DNA from: Schoenoplectus triqueter
Taxonomy: Eukaryota > Streptophyta > Magnoliopsida > Poales > Cyperaceae
Assembly: GCA_964058805.1 (NCBI GenBank)
Contig: CAXKVV010000572.1
Coordinates: 1-45,778 of the forward strand
Length of the DNA: 45,778 nucleotides
Direction of reading: 5' to 3'
In this document: positions 37,101 to 45,778 of the stretch, piece by piece
How positions within the stretch are numbered: the stretch's first letter is position 1
Layout of the letters: every line of letters starts with the position of its first letter
Program-made: the position numbers and the translations under genes
The notes under the pieces: generated by a model
The model's input: only the letters and a program-made list of their open reading frames with translations
Told to the model about the DNA's origin: nothing
Databases searched by the model: none

Positions 37101-37329
37101 CAGGTGTGACATAAGCTACATACTTTTGGAGATGGATAGGATATTGCGTCCCGAAGGGACAGTGGTAATTCGTGACACAGTAGATGTCTTGACAAAAGTT
37201 CAGACGATAACAAACAGGATGAGGTGGAAGAGCCAGATCATGGACCATGAGTCGGGCCCATTCAACCCAGAGAAAATTCTGGTTGCAGTCAAGTCTTATT
37301 GGACTGCCGAGGCTCCCGCAAAGCACTAA
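34151..37329 (+). CDS. Probable S-adenosylmethionine-dependent methyltransferase, PMT/DUF248 family
   Basis: Five exons: 34151-34861, 35097-35307, 35629-35926, 36419-36886, 37104-37329, totalling 1914 nt (637 residues), with GT-AG introns and no internal stop. It is a type II membrane protein: a short cytosolic basic tail ([20 protein letters not shown]), a single membrane anchor at about 21-42 ([20 protein letters not shown]) and a lumenal catalytic domain. Family motifs are [13 protein letters not shown], the SAM-binding [41 protein letters not shown] and [15 protein letters not shown]. Arabidopsis relatives (QUA2, QUA3 and PMTs) are Golgi proteins, several linked to pectin methylation. The N-terminus is closest from memory to the PMT16-18 clade. 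Its substrate is not known. Confidence 0.93.
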
Positions 37330-38159
37330 TAGTAACATGTCCACTAGCATTTTTTTTCTCTTTTCCTTTTAGGCATAATGCTCTTTTTATGTAACTGTTA
37401 GTTTCATGTTTGAAACTTTGTTATAATTAATGGCGCTACATGTGAAATGTCTAAATTCTTTGCCCCAATGTAGTGTTAGGGTTGTATAAGCTGGTATCCT
37501 GATGAGGCTACTTTTTTGGGGTTGATGTTTTGCTAAAGCTTTACTGATTCGAGGGTTACTTTTTTACTATTTATTCAAGCTAGCTGATACTCTGGATTCT
37601 AGTAGGCATGGTGATGGGTTTTGCTGGCATACTTGCTTAGTGGTCCCTGCCATTTTGTCTGTATCCATAGATGCATCTCTTATTCTCTGTATTATTTCAG
37701 AGCGGGAAAAGTAGCTTTAATATTAATTGACCAGCATTGAAGTCCTTTTTCTGAATAGGTAGTGTGTTCTCCCCAGGGCAGAGGCTCTAATTAGCACACC
37801 GAAAGATAAGCTTGTAGACATGTGCTTCTTAGTCTTAGGTATATCTACATTCTACATCATCTATTAAATTTTGTGTAATCTGGATTTTAATTGAGAACGA
37901 ATACTTCCATGTATAGTATAAAGTAAATCCCATCCTTTATTTGGTTACAATTAATAGGTTGTCATAAGCAGAGCACCAAATGTTCGAGTTTCAATTACTT
38001 GCGAGACGATTATGACAGTACTTTCGACAAATAGAAACCGTTTCACCTAGAAAACTTTGCTTAAAATCAGGGAAAGAATTTTATGTCATCTCCAGACTCC
38101 ATAGTGCGCATCGAGATCATAATTGGGTAAATAATTGCTTCTGAATCTGATGAGACTTC
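37330..38159 (+). other. PMT 3' UTR and downstream spacer
   Basis: T-rich 3' UTR-like sequence after the TAA. No clear AATAAA signal. No other gene is seen to 38159. Confidence 0.5.
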
Positions 38160-38204
38160 AAAGGAAAGGAAAGGAAAGGAAAGGAAAGGAAAGGAAAGGA
38201 AAGG
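38160..38204. repeat. (AAAGG)9 microsatellite
   Basis: Nine perfect AAAGG units in an otherwise AT-rich spacer. Confidence 0.95.
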
Positions 38205-38290
38205 GCTCGCTCGTTCAATCGGCACTCGGTCCCTTCAATCGGCACTCGGCCTCGTTGGGACGGAGACGCTTGGCCTCCAAGTGATGCTAT
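38205..38290. repeat. Short GC-rich island with tandem 20-bp duplication
   Basis: ttcaatcggcactcgg occurs twice (38213 and 38233), 20 bp apart, in an 85-bp segment much richer in G and C than its surroundings. Origin is unknown. Confidence 0.6.
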
Positions 38291-39818
38291 GAACAAAATA
38301 AGGTGCCGCATGAGTATATGAGATATTTCTTATTCTCAAGAAGTTGCATACCACTGTACCAACGAGAATTTTATTCCATGTTTTTGCTGATTACGGCATA
38401 TAAGCATGAAAAGAAATACTAATTTTATTATTGAAATTAAATGAATTATAATTTATATTGACGACATATCATAGATATAATATTTTTATTATTCAATTTA
38501 AGTACTAGTAATCTAAATAATAACTCATTTAGTATGAATAATGGAGTAAATATTAACGAAGATATCGTCCATAATATCTGTATATCAACCTCTTTGAATG
38601 TATCATTAGACCTTAACGATTTTTAGTGGAGAACAGATCATAGCGATTAGCGAACTATTTCACTTTTTTACTTCGAATTTGATAGATTTCAGTGTTTCTT
38701 CTGCTCTTAATAATAAACTGATAATTCTCTATTTTCTTCATTTTTTTCCATCTTGTCCTCCAACACTTTTAAGTTTATATGACGATTGATATAAACTTTC
38801 ATTTTATTTATTAGGTTTCACATTGAATTTTGTTCATTTTTCTCAATAAATTTATGATGACACCAATTAACGTAGCAATATAAACTGAAAACTATAAAAA
38901 AAAATTCAGACTTTTTGAGTTTTCTAAGATAAAGAAAAACTCCAAAAAATCATTCGTATGATTTACTCCAAAAAAACTCTTCTAATATTTCATATGGTCT
39001 TATAAATTTTATCTATTTAATAAATAAAACCGATATTTTGCATTTGTATGAAGACACAAAAATATCACAACCTCATTTTTATTTCTATTTTATATTTTAG
39101 AATTCAAATATCAAATCCATAATATTTATCTTGTTTTGTTTTCAAGATATATACGTACATATAAAATTTTATAATATTTAAAATTCGTTTAATATATATA
39201 AAATAAAGTCTACAACAAATGAACAAATTTGAGTAATTATGATCAGTTAATTTTAATGCATTCATCTTTAAGACTCTAATCTAGAAAATGGATTTCAAAT
39301 TTGATAAAAGTTTGCATGAATTCATCTGCTATGAAAATGATAAGACTAATATTGTTTAGATTTGGATTTTCGATCTCACATTTTGAAATATAAAATAACA
39401 AAAATAAGCTTAAAGCATTCTGCGACGCAAAAAATGTATAATAATAGAATTGATTAATCGCAACGTGCCTTCTAGAAAGAAAGAAAAAACACGGTCTTTT
39501 ATTTCATGTTTGAATCGGATTACGTCATATTTGAAGGTTGGTCCCTGTCGGCTGTCGGTGTAAAATAGTTTTATTTTCGATGTGGGTGTACTTATATTTA
39601 TATTTATATTTATAGATGATTTATAGGTGGAATCATTTTTCAGCTCCTTTTGATTTGAGAAGGATTTAAGCATAGATGATGATGTCTGCCAATAATTCCT
39701 CATTACATTAGAAAATAACATAAATTGGATTTCTTCACATATAGATCAAAGCACAGCACAAAAGGTCAGATTTTTTTTGGTAAATAAAATTAAAAAAATA
39801 GAGAAATGATATGAGGAC
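38291..39818. other. AT-rich spacer
   Basis: I see no gene, foldback or long repeat. There is a run of atttat units at 39594-39614. Confidence 0.5.
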
Positions 39819-40656
39819 TCATATTTTTGTGGTAGTAGTTTTGATCGAGTTTGAAACTCAGTATTAGATGTCGGGAGCGAATTTTAAACTCAGTATCAAG
39901 TAATTTTTTTTTACGTTTACTTATTTATTTATATTAAAAAAGAAGCACGAAGCATGATCTGAGTCGGATAATTTATTTATATATTATCATATACCCAACA
40001 GTCTTCTCTTTTTTTTCATCCAGATATTTCTTTAAAATCGTCATTATTACTATTGCAAGAGCTTTCAACTGAATGTTTGTATTTCGACAGATCTAGTCCA
40101 GATCCATATTTAGCATTTTTTTTGCATCTATATTGTATGTTTTTTTTCTATTTGGACTATTATTTTTTGCTATAAAATTTAAATGCACTAACAGTGAGAT
40201 TTATCATTCATATTATAGAGATAACTATGTTGTTGATCAATGTGTATCACGAAGGTCAAATCCTGAACACTTCAATCGGTACAGATTACGATATTCATGC
40301 CGCGTGCATATTTTCTACCGACGAGACAATCAGTATTCAATTGAAGAGACAGATTCATGTTAGTTTAAAACTACTTCCTAGTCATTTTAACATCACCATT
40401 AATGCATGAATCAACACTACCCAATCAGGCTCGGGTGATTTTTTTATAGTTTATTTGGAACAGTTTCTTAGAAAATTTGGGGAATGATTAAAACAACAAC
40501 TCTCAATCAAATATCCGGGTATAAAAAAACTGGAGCTAGTAGTTAAATCTGAACCAATATTTAGTTTTGATCACTATGATTTGTATCCGACTAGTATTTT
40601 TGGAAGTAGTAACCCAGTGCTAACTAATGAAATAACTCACTCCCGAGCTTAGGAGA

Positions 40657-40888
40657 TAGGGCTGCACAAAAAAGTTCGGGCTCTAGCTAATCTAACTCAA
40701 GCTACTCAACGTACATGCATTAGCTCATGTGTCAGCTCATGAGCTAGCTCAAATAGTAACGAGCTGAGCTTGAGCTAGACTTGTCAGCTCAAAGCGCTTC
40801 ACGAGCTGGACTCGACTCAATTTAAATTTTCATGAACCGAGCTTGAGCTAAGTTCAGCTCGCTCAAACTCGACTCATTTACAGCCCTA
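40657..40888. mobile_element. MITE with TAGGGCTG ends, AGCT-rich
   Basis: It starts TAGGGCTGCA and ends with the near complement tacagcccta, giving 232 bp rich in gagct and agctc motifs (for example agctcatgagctagctc). Elements with this end and internal motif are common hAT-type MITEs of plants, recalled from family knowledge. The possible 8-bp flanks (ttaggaga, tcgggagc) agree at 5 of 8 positions. It is nested inside the MULE. Confidence 0.65.
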
Positions 40889-41299
40889 TCGGGAGCAGCT
40901 ACCAACCTGTGTCCCAGTACGAAATATGGATGGGGATGAGGAAGAAGAAGAGTGACACTTGGATGTCGAGAAGGATGACATTCAAAATGCAACAAATATA
41001 AATATAGATGAAATTGAGGATGAGATAGATATCGAAGAAATAGTTAAATAGTGATAAAAGTCTGTTTCTGAAAAAATTAACAACATTAGACTGTCATCAC
41101 ATAAGTACATAAAAAGGTAGAAATCATTCAAGAAAATCTCTCAATTAATGCTACATCTATGCTAACAGAATAAATATTTAACAGAATGACACAGAATAAC
41201 ATAAATCGTAATAACTAAATTGCTGCATTTGTGTCGACTGAATAAGTGTCAGCCAAAAAAATTCATTATGAGGAGTTAATCTCAGATTAAGTGACTGCA

Positions 41300-41510
41300 T
41301 TACATCAAAAAAGATTGGCACAATATCTAGACGGATGTCTTAATCGATGGGATATAATGACAAACAATGGTTCAGAATCACTAAATAATGTGTTCAGCAT
41401 TGTCAGACAACTTTCAGTATATGCTATCGTCGATAACACATGACACGAATGTGTTGAGTGGTTATATAAGCGTCAAGAAATTACAGCGGCTTAGGAAGCC
41501 TAACGTCTGA
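41300..41510 (+). pseudogene. MULE transposase remnant
   Basis: The reading frame near 41330-41480 gives RWDIMTNNGSESLNNVF, then RQLSVYAIVDNT, a TGA, and HECVEWLYKRQE. This corresponds to the conserved stretch of plant MuDR-type transposases just after the catalytic core (MTTN.SES.NNV, followed by a W.Y.R motif). Acidic residues encoded around 40930-41050 (DGDEEEEE, EIEDEIDIEEI) suit the linker of the same protein. Stops at 40953, 41049 and about 41440 and loss of the rest make it non-functional. Confidence 0.75.
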
Positions 41511-42338
41511 TGTTCTCCCGATAGGTCATGGAATTGATAAAACATCACGGTGATAAGTAGAGAACCTATGATGTCATACTACTTGATTTGAGTATAAATA
41601 ACTATGATGTTTACAACATAAATAGATTTATTGAAATAATAATATTTTTTAATTTTTATTTCAAATAATATGGACAAAGGGGTGAAATAAATTATGAGGT
41701 TGAATTAGGTATGAAGGGAATTGGTAATTATTGGTGCCGGAAATCGCAATTGACCAGCATTTCATGTGATCACTTATTTATCGTTTGTTAGTTCAGAATG
41801 ATGTATTACACTCAGTACGTTAGTCCATATTATAGCATTCAGTATTATATTAACACATTATCTGATCATTGACGTAGTTATGGCAATAAACAAGATTGAC
41901 CAATGTACAATAGTCTGATCATCAGGTAAGATCCGGCAAAAATTAAGAAAGAAAGGGGAATAAAGATACACATTCCAATAATTATAGATAAAATGAAGGG
42001 TCGTATTAACAGACTTCCAACTCAAGACTGAGCTCGTTCGAATAGAACATGACTTATATTTAATGATGTAGTGTTTATATTTTATTATTATGACTGCCAA
42101 AATAATTTAATTTTAATTATTATTGTAATATTTTAATTTTTTGACGCTATTTTCGAACAATCTACTGTAATGTTTATATTTCACATTATAGTTATCGGTC
42201 CATATTTCGTGTTGCTTTTTTAACACAAATAAACAAACATATGTAAAAAAAATACCTAGGACTGAGTTTGAAATTCAATCCCAGCACCTAGAACTGAGTT
42301 TCAAATTTAGCCCATACTACTGCCGCAAAAATACATGA

Positions 42339-43109
42339 AATGAAATTTGAGTGCTTTTTAGTATAAGAGAGAGATCTAGATTTAGAGAGAAAAAGGCCAA
42401 GGATCAGAGGTGGAGATGGTGAGGCGCAAAGAGAAAGAGGCACGTTGGACATGATTTGTTGGAAAAGCCTATGCGAGAAATTATTTTTGAGGAATACAAA
42501 TTGAGTTGAAAGATAAAGAAAGGGGAGGATGGAGGGTCCTAAGAAACTCACAAATATCAACGAACAGCGGATTTAATGTGTCCTAAGAAACTCAACTTTC
42601 CATCGGACGGTCTTATCCAGTCTCGAATTATGGAGTATGCTGAAGACGAAAGATTCATCTCCTACAAAATAGAAAAAAGGGGATGTAGTGCATCAGTAGT
42701 AGATTGGTATCAGAGATGTAGTTTCCAAGTCCTGGTGCCTGGCGGTTGGCCTCGGTGTTCTAAAGCCCAATTCTGACCACACGTGTCCATGGCCAGGATA
42801 CCACAGCCAGGAGATGCGATTGTTTTCTGTTCTCGGATTATGATTTGACCAAACATTTCTGACAGCACAAAGTAATTTTGAAATTTGCAATGAAATTTTA
42901 CAAAAAGTTCTACAAGATACAATATGAGAAAAAGATCATAAGCATATCTGTTTGTGGCCGGATGTCTCTCTCGCTGGAGGCTGGAGACTGGAGACTGGAG
43001 AGATATCTTCTTGAGGCTATGGCTATGGCTATGGCTAATGCAAATGCAAATTTGTGTCAATGACTGGAGAGAGATCTTCTTGAGGAACCTTTGGTTCTAA
43101 TTTTTATGA
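42339..43109. other. Spacer with short direct repeats
   Basis: No gene is recognised. Small tandem repeats occur at 42977-42998 (ggagact units), 43015-43037 (ggctat units) and 43037-43051 (aatgca units). The segment tggagagatatcttcttgagg recurs slightly altered 70 bp further on. Confidence 0.5.
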
Positions 43110-44310
43110 AACAGCAAATTACTCGATAAAACTGAAATATACTAAGACAAAATCATGTTTTAATACACGTGTATTCATCTCAATGCAAATGCAAATTTGT
43201 GTAATAAAATCTTCAGATGAATTTTGTTGACTTTTATGTGTTTAAATGAGGCAAATTGCACAAAATTCAAATAGACTAAAATATAAGAACTAATGCTCTT
43301 AACGCACTTGTGTTCATTTTGTACGCAATTCATGAAATAAAAGCATTGAACTCACAATGATTAAAACTTAAAGTAATATCATTCAAAATCATTTATATAT
43401 TTTTGGCTATGTGTTGAAATAAAATAATAAATAATACGAGACTCAAATACATCAAAACAAAATTACTATTTTTATGCATTTCTGCTCATATTTGTACATA
43501 ATTCATGTCATAAAAGCACTGACCTTGTATAATTATAAATTAAATCAATAGACATCAAAACAATTTTATTTATTTTGACTACTTTATTTGTTGAAAACAA
43601 ATTATGTAAAACTCAATACACTAATAGAAGAGTATTATTTTCATGCATTTGTGCTCATTTTTTTTAGCAATTTATGTTATAAAATTTTGAGCTTGTGTCA
43701 ATTATAATATAAATCAATAGATTATATTATTCAAGATCGATTTCTTGTGTTAAAATTAAGTAATAAATAATATAAAATAATAAATAGTATAAAACTCAAA
43801 TACACTTACATAAGAGTATTATTTAAATACATTTGTGCTTAATTTTGTGCGCAATTCATTTCATAAAACCTTAAGCTTGTAGTGAAGATAATATAAAATA
43901 ATAGATGATATTCCAAATAAGTTTGCCTACTTTGTCAATTTATGTATTGAAATAAGGAAAAAAAATTATAAAAAAAACTCAAATAGACTGATATAGAAGA
44001 AGTATTATTTTAACGTACATTTGTTCATTTTTATGCGTAATTTATATCAAAAAACACAAGCCCGCAATGACTATAACTTAAATATTTACAAGATATCATT
44101 ACAAAACAAGACGTCATTAGTCATTATAAAATATCTTTGTGCATTTGTATTCATCTCAATGTATAATGTGTGTAATAAACCCATGAGCTCATCATTATTA
44201 TTACTTAAACCAATTAAATATATCATTCAAAATAATTTTATAATTTTTAATGATTTTATGTACTGAAATAAGAAAACACATTATACAAAATACAAATAAC
44301 ATAACTCTCT
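43110..44310. repeat. Diverged tandem repeat array, period about 170 bp
   Basis: Seven degenerate copies of an AT-rich unit. An anchor like gcatttgtgctcattttgtacgc, then attcatgtcataaaa, recurs at about 43165, 43304, 43476, 43645, 43829, 44017 and 44141, with spacings of 139, 172, 169, 184, 188 and 124 bp. Before each anchor comes aaactcaaatacacta and gagtattatttt. After it comes ataatataaatcaatagat and ttgaaataa. Open frames in it are incidental. Confidence 0.75.
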
Positions 44311-44686
44311 CTACATATATAATCAAAACGTTATTAAGTTTTGTCATGCACCTCAAAACTAGAATATAGTGCCTTGATTACAATTTTTTATTTTTAGTAA
44401 ATAAAATAAATAAAAATAGATAAATAGCCAGATTACGTATAATTGTACTGGAGCGAGTTTCAGCAACGCGAAACTCAAACTTTGGGAGTGTGGGATCTAT
44501 ATAATATAATAATGGATAACATTGACGAGATGAAATGAGTTTGGAAAAAAAATTAATATAATATTTTTATTTACACCTAAATTGTGCTCAATTATAGCTT
44601 CTTTTTTATAATTTAATTTATTTAGATTATAGCTCTTTTTTAATATAATTTTGATAAATTGAAAATAAATATTCATATAGTATATG
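44311..44686. other. AT-rich spacer
   Basis: No gene is seen. A small inverted pair gcgagtttcagc / gcgaaactc lies at 44453-44477. Confidence 0.5.
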
Positions 44687-45112
44687 AAATATTATGGGTA
44701 AAACTAGCGTGCTCCTAGGAGCACGGAGCCCCTCCGTGATCTTAGCTCAAAAAATATATCAAATGGTTTCCAAAATTTGATTTATTACTCTCATTAAATT
44801 CTTCATATTGAAATTTTATAGGGCACAAAAATTTGGGGTGTTTCGAGTTTTCTAAATTGTTCTTTTCAATTTTTAAAAATAATGTACAAATGATGAATAT
44901 TTTATTTTTTTTAGAGTTGATTTTCAAAAATTGAAAAGTACGACTTAAAAACTCGAAACACCTCAAATTTTTGTACCCCATAAGATTTCAATATGAAGAA
45001 TTTAATGAGAGTGATAAATTAAAATTTGAAGATCATTTGATATATATTTTGAGTTAAGATCACGGAGGGACTCTGTGCTCCTAGGAGCACGCTAGCTTTA
45101 CTCAAATAATAT
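44687..45112. mobile_element. Foldback MITE with possible 9-bp target duplication
   Basis: The element 44696-45103 begins gggtaaaactagcgt and ends in the complement acgctagctttactc. Arms of about 180 bp pair over nearly their whole length. Palindrome GCTCCTAGGAGC lies at both ends (44711-44722, 45077-45088). The flanks aaatattat (44687-44695) and aaataatat (45104-45112) agree at 7 of 9. An inner motif cttcatattgaaat is shared with the 15330 element. Confidence 0.88.
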
Positions 45113-45778
45113 TATGCATAAAAATCTGAGATAAGAAAATTTTCCATTTTTAAGTTTATTTTAGTTTTCTAAATAGACTTATTTTTATGCTAACATTCAT
45201 TATTTATTAATATTTTTAAGCCATCTTAAAAAATCTTAAACAAATATTTAAGAAACTCAAAATAAGAAATTGTTTATATCCCATAAATTTTAATATAAAA
45301 ATTTATTAAGCAATATAAATGATAATTTAAAAGTAATTTAAACGTAATTTAAAAATAATTTAAAATAATTTAATGTATTTTCAAATTAAGCTCATAAAAA
45401 AATTGATAAGCTCGAGCTCAAGATAAATTTATGCTTATATATTTTGGAAATTATATATTTATGCTTATAAATGTATGCTTATATATTTTGCAAAAATAAG
45501 GAATTATATATTTTGGAAATTCCACTGGTTGATTCAGTTAAACCTACACCAGTTGTCGCTCGATCTAATTAATCCGTATTATTTATTGACTCTCGTGTTA
45601 TTATAAGTTAAATTTAATTAATAGTCTCTCCGTTAAGTAGCGTTAACTGAATCAACCAGTGGCAGTGAGGAATTGAGGATTGGAATTAAGGCACCGTCCA
45701 CGTCAGAAAGCGATTTGCATGAAATAAATGATCAGCGAATAGAATGCCTTAATTAAAAGGAAATTAAGATTCAAAATA
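45113..45778. other. AT-rich end of the window
   Basis: No gene is seen. Imperfect direct repeats of atgcttatatattttgg lie at 45431-45520. A perfect 20-bp inverted repeat (45522-45541 and 45643-45662) is listed separately. Confidence 0.5.
45522..45662. repeat. 20-bp perfect inverted repeat
   Basis: ccactggttgattcagttaa at 45522-45541 and its exact complement at 45643-45662 enclose a 101-bp loop. It may be the ends of a small DNA element. Confidence 0.75.

Larger units (their letters stand above)
39819..42338 (+). mobile_element. Decayed MULE (Mutator-like DNA transposon)
   Basis: Diverged terminal inverted repeats of about 145 bp: 39819-39965 and, inverted, 42190-42338. Both contain tatttttgtggtagtag-like sequence, two aaactcagt motifs about 40 bp apart, and an aaaaaagcaacacgaa-like inner part. 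Flanking aatgatatg and aatgaaatt agree at 7 of 9 positions but are not exactly adjacent to the left TIR. A MuDR-type transposase remnant lies inside (41300-41500), and a MITE is nested at 40657-40888. Confidence 0.7.

Noticed and set aside
42706..42716. Primer-binding-site-like tggtatcagag
   Set aside because: No LTR end with TG...CA structure precedes it and no gag follows, so it is most likely chance.

Overview
The window is nuclear DNA of a flowering plant, most likely a eudicot. The evidence is spliceosomal genes with GT-AG introns, plant-specific gene families (LSU, plant-type actin with a leader intron, DUF248/PMT methyltransferases), plant Ty1/copia retroelements and AT-rich spacers full of small DNA transposons. 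I could not fix the species from sequence alone.

Layout, left to right. 1-2993: 3' part of a decayed Ty1/copia element, cut by the window edge. 3895-13406 (+): an apparently intact 27-exon gene for the alpha subunit of the AP-2 endocytic adaptor. 14985-16010: a cluster of foldback MITEs, one (15330-15731) with nearly perfect arms. 16177-16433: a solo LTR with a perfect 5-bp target duplication. 17018-17374 (-): a single-exon LSU (RESPONSE TO LOW SULFUR) gene. 17848-23448: a rearranged copia locus, made of an inverted LTR-plus-3'-end fragment, then an LTR-bounded element whose gag-pol is broken by several stops. 23449-25161 (-): a truncated COG6 (Golgi tethering complex) pseudogene abutting the copia LTR. 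26870-29480 (+): an actin pseudogene that keeps its leader intron and all splice sites but has two nonsense codons and a 1-bp insertion. 30898-32026: a 1.1-kb DNA transposon with about 165-bp terminal inverted repeats and a near-perfect 10-bp target duplication. 34151-37329 (+): an intact five-exon PMT-type methyltransferase. 39819-42338: a decayed MULE carrying a transposase remnant, with a TAGGG-ended MITE inside it. About 43110-44310: a diverged tandem array with a period near 170 bp. 44696-45103: another foldback MITE.

Three genes look functional (AP-2 alpha, LSU, PMT). They act in separate processes: endocytosis, sulfur-starvation response, and Golgi cell-wall or glycan methylation. Nothing suggests co-regulation. 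COG6 and actin are adjacent and both dead, as expected for redundant copies lost after a duplication.

The observation I rate highest is that three separated foldback elements (5338-5718, 15330-15731, 44696-45103) share a terminal sequence (roughly GAGTAANRCTAKSGT). In each, this is followed at once by a short palindrome whose sequence differs between elements while its self-complementarity is kept.
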